A stretch of DNA of 64,000 nucleotides from Mesorhabditis belari (lineage: Eukaryota; Nematoda; Chromadorea; Rhabditida; Rhabditidae): contig CAUEEP010000742.1 in the NCBI GenBank assembly GCA_958450365.1, positions 5,251,001-5,315,000 of the forward strand, written 5' to 3'. The translations under genes and the position numbers were made by a program. The notes beneath the pieces are model-generated. The model saw only the letters and a program-made list of their open reading frames with translations, did no database searches and was not told where the DNA came from. Below, in pieces: positions 1 to 11,471 of this stretch (its first letter is position 1; every line of letters begins with the position of its first letter).

Positions 1-1024
1 TTCCCGCCAAAAATAAGCGATCCGACTACGGGCTACAGAAATTTCCACGAAATAGCGAGCAGAGGATAGAGTTTTGAAGGAAATCGCATCGAGTTTTGTT
101 GAAAATGCACAGCGTTTTTGATTCTAGTAAACATTGGTGAGGGAAATTAAGACAAATTTGTTTGAAATCTTTGCCATTAACAGGTAAATTGTTGACCAGT
201 TTGAATTCCCGCAGTTCGAGTACGAGTTGGCAAGATTTTCAACCATAAATTCTAAAATACACTTAATTTACCGTACTCGAGACGGCGTCTCCCTTTTCCC
301 CTTCAAAATTCAAAGAATCGTTCCCCGATCCGGCGCTTCGACGTGTCTCTTGTTCCCTTTTATCTAGTCCCTTATAAAGTTCTGGTTATTGTTAAAATTT
401 CTCTCCTCATTATTGTTTCCACCCCTCCTTCCCTGTTTCTTTTAAAATTGTTAAAGTTTTAGAGTTTCTGTACTTTTCCCGGACTTTCCACTTTGTTGGC
501 CTTTGGACCCGTGTCTTTCATATTTCCATATTACCGATAAAGTTATTAAAAATCTAAATATCATTTCCCGATAAACGCCAGCAATCCAATCCAACCGCGA
601 ATCGTCTTGTTATCCCTCTCTTTTCTGCAAATCATTTGGAATTAGTGTTTCTGGATTAAAAGATTTAGCATTTTGGATAAGATTTCGACCCAGAATTTAG
701 AATTTGGATGTTTGAAACGCTAATACGTTACTGGCGATTAAATACTGCTTTTTGAAAAAATCGTTTATCAAAAGTTTTCCTTTTATAATTGGACTAGTTT
801 TTTTTGAAGATTTCTACCTTTATCTTGCCTAATATGCTTCAAAGTTCTCTCAGCGCACACATTTTGAAAATTTAAGATTCCTTTCGTCACATTTTGTCCG
901 TTCATCGATGTGAAAACCTGCTTCAACTCCTCAAATTTGTACATGTAAGTCATTTTTATATTCTTAACTTGAAATTTAAAACCCTTTTTGTTTAGAGTTG
1001 TTTTTGTTTGAGCTTTTTGTGAAC
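1..1024. other. Upstream region without a recognisable gene
   Basis: AT-rich flank of the repeat-exon gene that begins near 1025. I see no conserved coding pattern, only short shadow reading frames. It probably holds the 5' flank and promoter of the downstream gene, but no specific element can be named. Confidence 0.4.
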
Positions 1025-4000
1025 ATGCGCAATCTCCGGCCGATCTATTGCTGGACGAGAAGTTGTCGACGGATATCAAAGGTCGAAAAGTTCTATTTGA
1101 AGTATACTATGTAAATTTTTTTATCTAATATTACCATTCAAGACTATTCCATTTACAGACAATCCCCATCTACAAGAAACTGCCGGAGAATGGAAAATAT
1201 CAAGGAAGTCTGGGCAATCAGGGAAAGAATACTGTACAGGTAAAAGATTGAAATACAAATCTAACTCTGGAATATTTGAAAAATATTATACCGTATTTAC
1301 TCTATTAGTGGGGTCCCCCACTATTTTTTCAATCCCCTTCCAGACGACCCCACTATTAGAGAAATTTAAAAGAACATAAAACCAAAGTTTTAAATTGAAA
1401 AGATATCAATTTTTCTCCGAAATTCTTGACAAAACAAGTTTGGCTTCATATTTTATTTAGCTTTAACCGTAACAAAACATTAACAAACAGTAAAAGAACT
1501 AATCCAAGAGATCAACAATTGATGTATCACTTTCGTTACCAATATCTTCTTCCAATTCGATTGATGAAAGGTGATTGTTGATTCCGGAGATGGCGCGTTC
1601 AATTCGAGCATCGGCGAGTTGTTTGGCTCCTTCGGGGATTCCTTCAACTTGCGACCACCTCCTTGAATCCTCTTCATCGTCTTTCCGTTCTCTTTCTGTT
1701 GCTTCTCCAGTTGTTCCTTGTGGTTGCACCATTTTCGAATCACGCTTTGCTTGACGCCATATTTTTTTGCAGTTCCCCGTTTGTTCATCGTCTTCTCTGC
1801 TTACGCAATCGCCCTGAGCTTTGTCGAAACGTCGAAGACTCTTCTCTTTTTTGAAATCGGTTCTTCAGAATCGCTCGAAGAAGACATCGCGCCTAAAAAA
1901 TCAAAATTAACTAAGAAACGTAACTAAGTAACAAAACATAAAAATACGACAAATAAAGTTTCTTTAAGCAACAATCGATTTTTAAATTATGCTTGAAAAA
2001 CATTTTTTCCAAAGACAACAATGGCCTAAGTAGGTATACGGTAGCGTTTTATGGAGCGCGCACTTTAGAAAACTGATTTTCACTAATCGATTCCACTGTT
2101 TTTTTCAACCCCCCTCCAGACGACCCCACTATTAGAGAGGACCCCACTAATAGAGTAAATACGGTATTTAATATTAAGATTTATCTAGAGATTTCAAAAA
2201 CAATAATTTTTTAGAAGAAAGGTTTCTTCGATGACTACGTGAAGCAAATGGGCGACCTTTCAAAGGTTGGTCTTTTTAGTTTAATTTTAGTTTAATGGTA
2301 ATGGAATACCATCACTCTAGCATTAATTATCCTGATAAATATTCAAATTTAGGGGCTAGTCGATTCGACATCGGATTTCACAACAAAATCCTACGAGAAA
2401 ATCTCGGCAAGTGCCGGAGAAATGGGCAAAATGATTGATCAGGTTTGGGAATGGTTTGAAAACTTAAAAACGAAAACTATAGCAATAAAATATGTTAGTA
2501 AACAATAAATATTAGTATTTACATATTATAACAAGTGCAGACAGTGACGAAATCGAAAGAAATGGCCGAATCGACTCTCGATCTCACGAAGAAAGGATTG
2601 GAACAGCTTGGGGAAAGTGCTTCAGAGGCAGCTCAAATGGTAAGATTATAATATAATTTATATTTTACCTATGTCTATATAAAGATTATCAAAGCTACTG
2701 TTTCTAGACTCTCGACAAATCAAAAGAGTTGGCCGAAAAATCTCGAGAAATCGCCGAATCAACTGCCGATTTGACGTCGAAATCTTTCGAGAAGCTCTCC
2801 GAATCGGTTTCTTCGGCTGCACAAACGGTAAATTTTTTTATTTTAGTTAAATATTTGCATTTAGTTATAAGTAAATGTGTAAAATTTAGTCTTTTGACAA
2901 GTCAAAGGAGATTTTGGAGTCAACAAGCGATTACACAATGAAAAGCTTCGAGAAACTCGGGGAAACGACTGCCTCGGCGATGGAAACGGTAACAGATTAG
3001 TTGTCAAATAAAAGAAACAGATAAATTGTTGTTATTTTTATTGTTTATTCAACTCAATTTTCTAGACGATGAACAAAACCAAAGAGCTCGCTGAGTCAAC
3101 CACGAAAACGATTGGGGAAATGAGCACTGGGGCAAGCTAATTTTATAAAAAAATTCTGAATATTCAGTCTAGATTTGAACAATCAAGTAATTATACTAAA
3201 TATTTTAAATACGTAAAATTTAGGCTTTCGAGAAAACAAAAGAATTCGCCGAGGAGTCGTCGAAAACGGCTGGAAAGATTTATGATGGAATGACAACAAT
3301 CGCACAAACGGTAACCTATTTAAATAACACAAATTTAACATTAAAATGATACTAAATTTTAGATCTTACATTATTCATTACATTGGATTTCAGAGTTTCA
3401 ACAAAACGAAAGAAATTGCGAGCTCGGCCGCCGACTCATCAATGAAATCACTGGAGAAGTTCGGCGAAGCCGCCGCCTCAACCACGCAATCGGTTATTGA
3501 ATTGAAGATGAAAGATTACTATAATTTCCCCATTTACTCATACGTAAAACTGTTCATCATTTAGACTCTTGAAAAATCCCAAGAAATCGTTGAATCGGCC
3601 TCGAAAACACTCTCAAAAACCTATGATCAGACGACATCGATGGCTCAATCGGTTTGATAAAGCTTTATCCCTTTTGAAATCTCCATTTAGACTTTTCAAA
3701 GTGTGAACTCGCAAATCGGACCCACTCTGCAGAGTTTACATGTAAATTTTTTGTTGACCAACTGTTGCTCTTTCGTTTTAGAAGACTTCGAAAGCAGTGT
3801 TAGCTTCAAAAAGCGTACAAGAGTCGATGAAACAAGTGAACAATCTGTACAAGGTTTGAAATTATTTTAATTCTTAACCGAGATTAACAAAGGCTTAAGT
3901 TTTCTAAAGAATGAATTTTAGTCAATGCCAAGTATTTCGATCAAGATCGAGGTGAAAAAGCCAACCGTAGAAACACCGACGAGTGGAGTGACTGAATTGG

Positions 4001-5172
4001 AGAAGAAACCCGAGAGTCGTCTCGTTCCTTCATACAAAAGAGTTCAAAGTTTGTTCAAGGTTGGTTAAAAGTTTGCAAATTATACTAAAAAGGTTTATAG
4101 ATTAATATTCAAATAATATATTTGAGACCTATAGTTAGTTCTTCAAACGTTTAACAAAAAATCAAACTTCCAGGAGACAACCTCTACCCAATTAACCCGA
4201 ATTCGCGAAGCCGCCTTGACGAAGGTTGAAAATGTGAGTTTACAACAAAAACAACTTTACCCAGATGCTTCTATGATTAAATTTTTCAAATTTAGAAATT
4301 CCAAAGTTTCTCCTTGATCTCGAAAGTGTGGAAGGGTTTCTTGTATCTTCCCTCATCGATCAGCCCACTTAAATCATTGCGCGAGAAACTCACCGAGAAG
4401 ATACACAAATTTGGGAACTTGACACGGGTTTGTACAGCGGATTTTGTGTCTAATCTTTTAAAGCTATGCAATTAAACATAAATATTTAGGGACTCACCGG
4501 GTATTATGTTGGTGACGGATGGAAACACGACATCGATCATAGCCAAGCCGCCAGCTCGGCCATTGAACATTTTGTTGACATGGTGAGTTGATTTAGAAGA
4601 AGGCTGCAATTAAACAGCCAAGTGTAAACTATTCAAACTTTTAAAATTCCAATTTATCACGAATTCAGACAGTCATCCAGTTATCCCATCATCTCCACCA
4701 TGTCACTGTCATCGCTGTCTTTGCTGCCGCTCTATCGACCAGCTTTGAGATTAAAAGAGGATTCAAAGTGAGTTAAAGGTGTAGATAGGTTTATTATTCT
4801 ACTTAAATCTAGTTGGATCGAAAGAATGAGACGAATCGACATAAACTGGAGACAACAGGACATGTGATCAGCTCGTTTGGTGGCAGTTATTTGGGTGAGT
4901 AAACTTTAACTGATAACTTCAATTAACTGATAGTAAGTACCTTTTTTACTCTGAACTACAAAAACAAAACCCACTATTCATAGAAAATAAACTATTCATA
5001 CTTTGAACTAAGCTTATTCTTCGATTCAGGCTCAAAAGTCGGATCGTTGATCGGAGAGGCGTTGATGCCCGGCTTGGGCACTCTCTTCTTTGGAATTCTT
5101 GGCGCATTTCATTGCTCAACCGCCTCAATCTTCACCACAAAGCTTCTCGTGGAGAAATTTTTGAAGAAGTAG
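1025..5172 (+). CDS. Multi-exon protein of LEA-like amphipathic repeats with a C-terminal glycine-zipper domain
   Basis: Not assigned to a named family. Successive phase-0 exons each encode one 29-40 aa repeat: 2353-2442, 2541-2639 (33 aa), 2708-2827 (40 aa), 2890-2988 (33 aa), 3224-3310 (29 aa), 3394-3492 (33 aa) and 3565-3651 (29 aa). Each repeat starts with a pattern such as TLDKSKELAE or SFNKTKEIAS and continues with KSFEKLGE-type heptads, giving the 11-residue periodicity of LEA/perilipin-like amphipathic helices. After 3670 come a proline-rich linker, a basic segment, then a C-terminal region with GLTGYYVGDGW, HHLHHV and a Gly-rich stretch (GGSYLGSKVGSLIGEA) that could be a membrane hairpin. 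The frame is continuous over about 18 exons, stopping at TAG 5170-5172. The start is uncertain: ATG 1025 splices in phase 0 to exon 1159-1239, but its peptide looks unconvincing. A lipid-droplet or desiccation role is only inference. Confidence 0.75.
1291..2164. mobile_element. Tc1/pogo-type DNA transposon with perfect TIRs and TA duplication
   Basis: The ends are perfect inverted repeats of at least 26 bp (CCGTATTTACTCTATTAG and onward). Flanking TA dinucleotides at 1289-1290 and 2165-2166 are the target duplication of the Tc1/mariner/pogo superfamily. Near each end a second block, CAGACGACCCCACTATTAG, occurs in the same orientation. The 874-bp element lies in the second intron of the repeat-exon gene, ending 50 bp before the next splice acceptor. 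It is short for an autonomous copy and holds only the broken 5' part of a transposase gene. Confidence 0.9.
1480..1887 (-). pseudogene. Pogo/CENP-B-type transposase N-terminus, broken by a nonsense codon
   Basis: Reading from ATG 1887-1885, the frame begins MSSSSDSEEPISKKRR, an acidic stretch followed by a basic NLS-like patch, then VSTKLRAIA. It meets TAA and continues in the same frame as AEKTMNKRGTAKKYGVKQS and VIRKWCNHKEQL. KKYGVKQSVIRKW is the helix-turn-helix signature of pogo/CENP-B N-terminal domains. A single change to TAA would explain the stop. No DDE catalytic domain follows, so the copy cannot mobilise itself. The basic and helix-turn-helix residues are family knowledge; the single-mutation history is inference. 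Confidence 0.75.
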
Positions 5173-5564
5173 AGCACTGTGCTTAAAATTTGAGACATTT
5201 TATAGATTCTATCCCTTTTACCTAGTCATGTGCCTTTTCCTAGTGTTCTTTTACGCTGGTTCTCAACATTTTGTGCTTATTATTTTACGAAGTAGTCATC
5301 AATTTTGTCTTGTCAAATTTTAAAAATAAAATTTCAATTTGACTCAATAAACTAAAATATAGCTGAAGTTTTGAAAAAGTTTAAAAAAAATAATTTCTCT
5401 AAAAAACAATGTCTCTCATTTTACTCACACAACAAATTCTCTTTGATTTTTCAAAGAAAATTGAAAATAATAAACACAGTCTGCAATAAGAGAAACAAAA
5501 CTTTAAAAAACTTCAAAATTAGTATCTTGTGAAGATGTTGTTGAAAAGTTTGTAAATTGTTCTA

Positions 5565-5760
5565 TTGGGTTGATCGAAAAGTCCTTTCCGATTTTTTGGG
5601 AGAGTACCTTAAATTTGTCCAACTTTAACGTTTTATGGCTCATCCTAAAGCTGAATTCAAGACGGATCGATTGGTAAAAGCCGTTTTGAGATATCTCTTT
5701 TCTAAAAGTTTTTACAGCTATTTTAGTAAAGGGCGGCAGAGCCAAAAATGGCTGTTTTCA
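5565..5760 (+). mobile_element. Mariner-like terminal fragment
   Basis: Begins after a TA (5563-5564) with TTGGGTTGATCGAAAAGTCC, which resembles mariner inverted-repeat ends. I found no matching opposite end within several kilobases and no transposase motif, so this is probably a truncated relic. The right boundary is arbitrary. Confidence 0.4.
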
Positions 5761-5880
5761 CGTTTCGTTAGTTTTCCGTGCAGAAACCTAGGCTAAAAAC
5801 ATGTGTTTCGTGATCGGCGTCAAAAATAACCCCTAGACACGCATTTCCAGAATCTTAGCAAAAAATTTTTGAAAAATATT

Positions 5881-5932
5881 GTCACCGGTGGAAGTCGAAC
5901 CAGCGACCCTCAGATCAATAGCCTTTCCGCCG
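5881..5932 (-). other. tRNA-like sequence (3' half with B box)
   Basis: On the minus strand GCTGGTTCGACTTCCACC has the form of a T-arm/B box and is preceded by an anticodon-arm-like AGGCTATTGATCTGAG. The T-stem pairs poorly and no 5' half is recognisable, so it is a tRNA relic or the head of a tRNA-derived SINE rather than a working tRNA. Confidence 0.3.
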
Positions 5933-7058
5933 CTTTTCGCGATTTTCCTTCGTTTTTCTCGTTTTTTTTTGTTTTATCATTTTTTTGATGTTGTTAGAAG
6001 GCTTTTTTCAGGAATGTCGTGTCAAGTTGAATCGGAGGAGCACCAGCGACACCTGTTTTTGTATGCATTCATAAATTTTCCATAAATTCCATTGCTCGTT
6101 TCTTCGCTAGATTTTCTCACCAATCGAAAATTGAAAAAGGTGTCTTTGGCCATGAAATGATGAAGTAAAGAAAATTATAGCTGAAGAAATCAAACAAAAT
6201 CTCAACATTTGAACGTTTGCTGATGTATCAGATGAGAAGATCACAATTAAACACTCTGCATAGTCTAAAAGAGCACTTTATAGAAAACCCAAGCATTTTG
6301 CTTAACACACCTTTTAGAAAAGCAACAAAGATAGCAAATTCTAGATGCTTTGCAACTCGGCTCTATTCATTGCAAATGGAATCATCTGGCCTTTCTATGA
6401 GACTTTTGCTGATATCTATTTACGTTTAAATCTTTGCTATATTGCCTGGATTGGAGGATCGATGTTCTTTTATATTTTGCAAAATTTAATGGGAAGATCT
6501 GGAAATCAAAATCTGCTCAAAATGAGCTTTGGAAATCAAAATCTGACCATTTTTCAGCATTTTGAATATATTGTTCCTTCGAAAGCAACAAAAAATCGAG
6601 AGTGCCGAGCAGCAATCAAATTTCATCAACTAATAACGCATAAAATATAATTGATCTCAAGAAAATTGCAAAATTGAACAATTTCTCACAATTGAATAAA
6701 GGATTTCAACAATTTCGACAACTAGTTTTTGTATTTCTCGATTTTGGCGCGAAACTGTGTGAAACCATGACAACAATACCCTCAACACAATCCGGAACAA
6801 CTCTACTTTGTATTTGGCTAATAATAAGCACAGAGAATTCTTTGCATTATGCAAATTTTGTCTATTTATTAAAAAGCATGGCACTCCAAAAACTCTCAAA
6901 TGGTCAACTGACTGAACAGAGTATTCAGAGGTGAGCTTTAGTGGACTTTGGTCTGATAGAAGTTGTGAAAAGACATGAACAACTTGTAAAGTTGAATTAA
7001 ACTGTGTTTTCCCTATGGAAATCTTAATCTTTTTTTGTTTTATTTGTTCAACTTTCAG

Positions 7059-10000
7059 CCTCTGTCACTTACTGGCCGAAGAGCTCTCGTTAGCTGAAAA
7101 CATTTCGAGAAAAGAAACCGATTTTCAGAAATTTCAAGAGGTTCATTTTGAACCAAAACAGAGAATCAAAGTCAGTTTTAATTCAAATTTTAGATATTTT
7201 AGGTATTTTGGCTTTAATATTCCTTGTGTATAAGTTTTCTCTATAGAATCTCCGAAAAAAGATTCACTCTTTGGCGGCCGAGTCCCGCGATGTCACAAAA
7301 GGAATGATTATGACGAGAAGGAATCAAAAGTTATCAAAAGTTTTAGTTTTATTTTAAATTTTTCCATTTAGCCAGATGATCGCTCAAAATAGAAACATGT
7401 CATTTGAAAGCTCAGAGAATTTGACGTCTTTGTACGCTATGATGTCCAGAAAGATTAGAGATGAAGTTTTTAAACAGGTTCTTTTAAAAAGTTTGAAATC
7501 TTTCATAATTTCTCTAACACTTTTCAGTTAAAAGAAAATGAATCACAAAATTTCTATGAAGATCTCGACAATTTCTACGCAGAAGAGCTGCAGTGGAGAA
7601 ATGAGCAAAATCGGGAAATGATTGGGGAATTTCGAGAAAGGGAAGCTCAAGCGAAAGTGAGAAATTTGTAGATAAAAGAGACAAATCTTGTTAAAGGTCT
7701 AATTCTAAAGTAATTTGGTTAAGGCGAGTCTCTTCGAGGCGAATGTCGAACTCTCGAATCAGCAGCTTGTCGTCGATGATCTCAACTTTCGAATGGTTAG
7801 CTTACTTTCTGCAAATTGCTTTCAGAGTTCTTGACTTAAACCGAAATTTTAATATCTAGTCAACAAGATATGTTCTTCAATTTTCGAGCTTTCTGTCCAA
7901 AGCAGCAAACTTTGATTGCAGTTCAATAAACCCGCGTTTTGATCTAACTACCTGTTCCCCATCTCGCACATCATTTGTCACAAAATTAGCATAAATCCGT
8001 CTTACGCTCTACACTCAACTAACCTATAGGCTCTTGTGCTGCACAATGAACACATTACAATGGAGGAAAGGACTCTTCTTTCACTGAAGAGGATAGGGAT
8101 TGAGCCTATCGATGGTTCTTTCCCCTTTTCCTCTTCCCATTTCCCCCTTCCTCTTTTCTTGTTCCTTTTTTCATCCTCAGCTTGGCCCCATCGGTCGATA
8201 ATCGGCCGTCTCAAGTGTTTGGAAAGATGAGAGTTCTTCGAAAAGGAAAGGAAAAAAGAACAGGGATATTGATGGGTATCTAAAGAGGACTTTACTAAAG
8301 AACTATATCATTTAGAGTTCTTTATTTTATAGAATACTTACAATTAGCTCTAGCAGCTCTAGCATTAAGCTAAACGAGACTTTAAAACCTATAAAATAGC
8401 AAAGTTTGGATAGCAATCTCTTGTCGGTTACAACTCATCGGTTTCCTTGTTTTGATGAAATTTTTACAATCAACAAGAGACAATTTAAGTTTACGAAGTC
8501 ATTTTATGATGAAACCACTTATTTCTTGAGCTTTTAATCTTTCTATAAGCTCTATTCTCAGTAACATTTCCGTCTCGACAAAGTCCCCAAAATTGCACTC
8601 ACTTTTCCCCTGAAGTGACAATCTATTGGAGAGAAGAAGAGACTGATCGTTCTTTGTGTTATGAGAGATAAACGGATTGAGAGAGAAAAGAGATAGAAAA
8701 AGGCCATGTGCTGCTGTCGGGGAAAAACTTTATAAAAGAGAGAAGAGAGCAAAAATCCACAAAGTCAACGATCATTTCTTTCTTTTCTTTCGATTTCTCA
8801 ATCCACGAGGGGTCAATGATGTAATCGAGAATGAAAGTGAATTCAAAGAGCGAACAGACAGTCAACGAACAAGATCAAACTCCATCAAAGGGCGCCGATT
8901 TCAAGGGGATTAAATGGGTAAGGGTAGATCAATAGAAGATTAGCTTTGAAATTAGCTTTGAAATCTCGGTAGTGGTGTACTAAAGACTCACTGGATAGTG
9001 AAGCAAACTTCATATAGAAACGGAGGAAACTATTTGGTGTACTTGGAGCAAACTACAACTATCACACATCACATTGAGAGCAGAAATTGAATTTTATAGC
9101 CTAACTACGATTGTCACATAACACCCGACAATACCTGAACACACAGAACCATCATTTGCTTGAGTGTTCCCAAAAACAAAACCCGTGTTGTCATTTTCGA
9201 AAACGTAACGCCGCTGTTCGTTTCCCCGTTCTCAAATCATCGATCAACCCAAAGAACGGGCAACTCAATGTTTTTCTTCCATTGAACAGCCATTTCCTTT
9301 CCCCATTTGCCCATGATCTCTCAGAAAAACCGTGGCAACTCTCATCGTTCAATGCTCGTTTTTTTTCTGCCTCAAAAACAAAGCCTTGTTTATCCCAAAA
9401 CTTTCTTTGCAAATCGAGAAAACATTGATTGAAACGCGAAAGATAAACAACCATTTTTTAGTTGTTTATCTGTATCGAATTAGCAAGAAATGAGTAAAGA
9501 AATGGGTAAATAAGTTGAAAATTCTCAATTCATTAAGTAATGCAAACTCTAGGGAAATACCAAAATACTTATTTCAAGCCTTACCGTCGAACAAACGTCT
9601 AAAACTCTTCTCACTTCTCATTTTCCTTTCCACGATCTCCTACGTGAAAAAACTCAAGTAAACAAACACTCACGTAACACAATATTTTGTGAACTTTTGT
9701 TATTCAGCACTCTTTAAAACCAACTACTGTACTTAAGTTCTAGAAAAGTCTTACCGTAAATACTGTAATAGTACTCCACCCCCATAATAACAGTGCGGAG
9801 TGTTGCGTAGTCTAGCTTTGAACGAGTTTTTCTCGACACTGGTTTATGCTACAATGCGCGCTTAGGTATCAAAAAATAGCCCTGAATTTCAGCTATTTTT
9901 TGATACCAAAGACGCATTTTTGAAAGTACGGACGCTTTGAAAAAATGAAATACTAAAAAACTTTTGCGACTACGCGACTGTACGAGGGGGGTGGGGTACT

Positions 10001-10962
10001 ATTACAGTATTTACGGCATAGTCTTATACTATACTTTAGAAAAACGATGAAAAAGTCAAAAATCGGTTGAGAGAAGAAATTGGAAATCTTCGAGGAAATT
10101 TACGGGATCTCTTGAAAGAAAAAGCTGAGTTTGAGGTATTTTCATCAATTTGTGTGTTCATTCTTTGCAATGAAAACATTTTTATTATTTTATTTATTTT
10201 CCAGGAAGACAAACGAAATATTGAGATAATAAAAGGTCAATTTCGACTACAGAAAGAAATCAATGAAATGATTTGGGCAGAGTTTTTACGGGTGAGTTGT
10301 AAAAAGGAAGGAACTGTAGCTGTAGCTACTGTAGGCTCAAAACAAAACATTTGTATCATTTACATTTTGAAATAGCATTGATAGATTTATTGTTATTAAT
10401 GCTACTATTGACGAATAGATGGCTATAGATGGCTATAGATTAAACTCACTATTTCAACCACAGTTAAGTTAAAAGACTTCGAATTAAAAGACTAAATTTT
10501 AGTTAGAAGAAGAACGCGATTTCCTCCATGATTCTTTAACAAAAAGTCTTGAAAAGATGCAAGAGATGAATCTGGAGAAAATCGAAAATTTCGACGAAAC
10601 TTTGAGAAAAGTTGAGCTCGATTTTGGGTGAGCAACGAAATGATAAAGTTTGAACAAAGTTTTGATGAAAAAGTTCAAGAATTTCTTGCATTTTTCCTGT
10701 GATAAAGCTCAATATTCTCCTTAAACTTCTCCTTGAACTTTCACAAAACTCTGATATTCGTTTAATAAAAGATATTTTTATATTTTCATCTTTTTAATCT
10801 CAAAATAACAACAACTAAGGCTGAGCGCTCTAAGGCTTTTCTTTTCTGTGAGCTTCAATTGCTAAAAGGCACTAAAAAGCTAATCGTAAATAAAATAAAT
10901 AAAACGGGGGGGGGGAAAAGGGCCCCTTTTTTTCCCCCCCGAACTTCTCCCCCCCTTTTTTT

Positions 10963-10999
<37 letters not shown>

Positions 11000-11060
11000 A
11001 AGGGGTGGGGGGGGGGGGGGGGGGGGGGGGTGGGGGGTTCGGACCCCCCGCCCCCCGGAA

Positions 11061-11111
<51 letters not shown>

Positions 11112-11435
11112 TTTTTTTTTTGGGCGGGGGGGGGGGGGGGGGGGGGGGGTTGGTGGGGGGGAGGCGGGGTCTTCCTTCCCAACCCCCCCTGGGGGGTCGT
11201 CCCCGGGGCGGGGGGGCCGGCCCGCCCCCCCCCCCCCCGCCCGCCCCCCCCCCCCCAATAAAACTGATATTTAGACTCAGATATTCATACAATTTAGTGC
11301 AAAATAAAAAGAAGTTTCAATTGTTTTTTAAAGAGAAAGCTTTTCCCTTGAAATCTTTCTCTATTTTGCAGGAATTGTACCGCAATTCAAAGTCAAATGA
11401 AGTCAAAAAGCTTGGCTGTGAACAAGAGGCTGTGA
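7059..11435 (+). CDS. Coiled-coil protein resembling GAS8/DRC4 (axonemal dynein regulatory complex)
   Basis: Almost entirely alpha-helical and charged. Exons in order include NLRKKIHSLAAESRDV (from about 7248), a segment with FYEDLDNFYAEELQWRNEQN (from about 7530), an exon ending DDLNFRM at about 7796, then after a 2.2-kb intron LREEIGNLRGNLRDLLKEK (from about 10038), EDKRNIEIIKGQFRLQKE, and LEEERDFLHDSLTKSLEK ending at 10627. The order and spacing match GAS8: F-DIKNYYNDIT-like, REEM-like, DK-TKARLK-like and QERDELY-like blocks. GAS8/DRC4 tethers the nexin-dynein regulatory complex to axonemal doublets; in nematodes, which have only sensory cilia, the role would be different. The N-terminus is not found. 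The terminal exon, 11372-11435 in the phase-2 frame, lies beyond a poly-G block and is uncertain. A different coiled-coil family remains possible. Confidence 0.5.
9754..10016 (+). mobile_element. MITE, 263 bp, copy 1 of two in the window
   Basis: Terminal inverted repeats CCGTAAATACTGTAATAGTAC, flanked on the left by TA and on the right by CA (probably a mutated TA). An internal hairpin is formed by GGTATCAAAAAATAG and its complement. The element is nearly identical, in opposite orientation, to 54364-54625. It lies in the long intron of the GAS8-like gene and has no coding capacity. Confidence 0.9.
10904..11256. repeat. 350-bp block of long G and C homopolymers
   Basis: The + strand is nearly all G runs up to about 60, then C runs, with a few A/T interruptions and an abrupt return to AT-rich intron at about 11257. 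It lies in an intron of the GAS8-like gene, between exons ending at 10627 and beginning at 11372. Nematodes keep long poly-G tracts (protected by DOG-1/FANCJ helicase in C. elegans), but this length and the mirror-like G-to-C pattern also suit an assembly artefact. The long Gly/Pro reading frames across it are meaningless. Confidence 0.9.
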
Positions 11436-11471
11436 ACAATCCAGGCTGTGAACAAGAGATGGTTATAGATA

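Larger units (their letters stand above)
5173..7058. other. Intergenic spacer rich in relic repeats
   Basis: Holds the 3' UTR of the upstream gene (AATAAA-type signals near 5325-5345), a mariner-like end at 5565, a tRNA-like sequence around 5881-5930, and AT-rich sequence. Reading frames of 60-100 codons here lack splice or family support. The missing N-terminal exons of the GAS8-like gene could lie here, but I could not identify them. Confidence 0.4.

Noticed and set aside
5503..5745. Mariner transposase coding remnant downstream of the 5565 end
   Set aside because: No D,D-type motif or helix-turn-helix could be read in any frame; only the terminal sequence is suggestive.
8036..8230. Frame beginning MLHNEHITMEERTLL as an exon of the GAS8-like gene
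   Set aside because: It lacks an acceptor in phase with the exon at 7796 and runs into pyrimidine-rich sequence; treated as intron.
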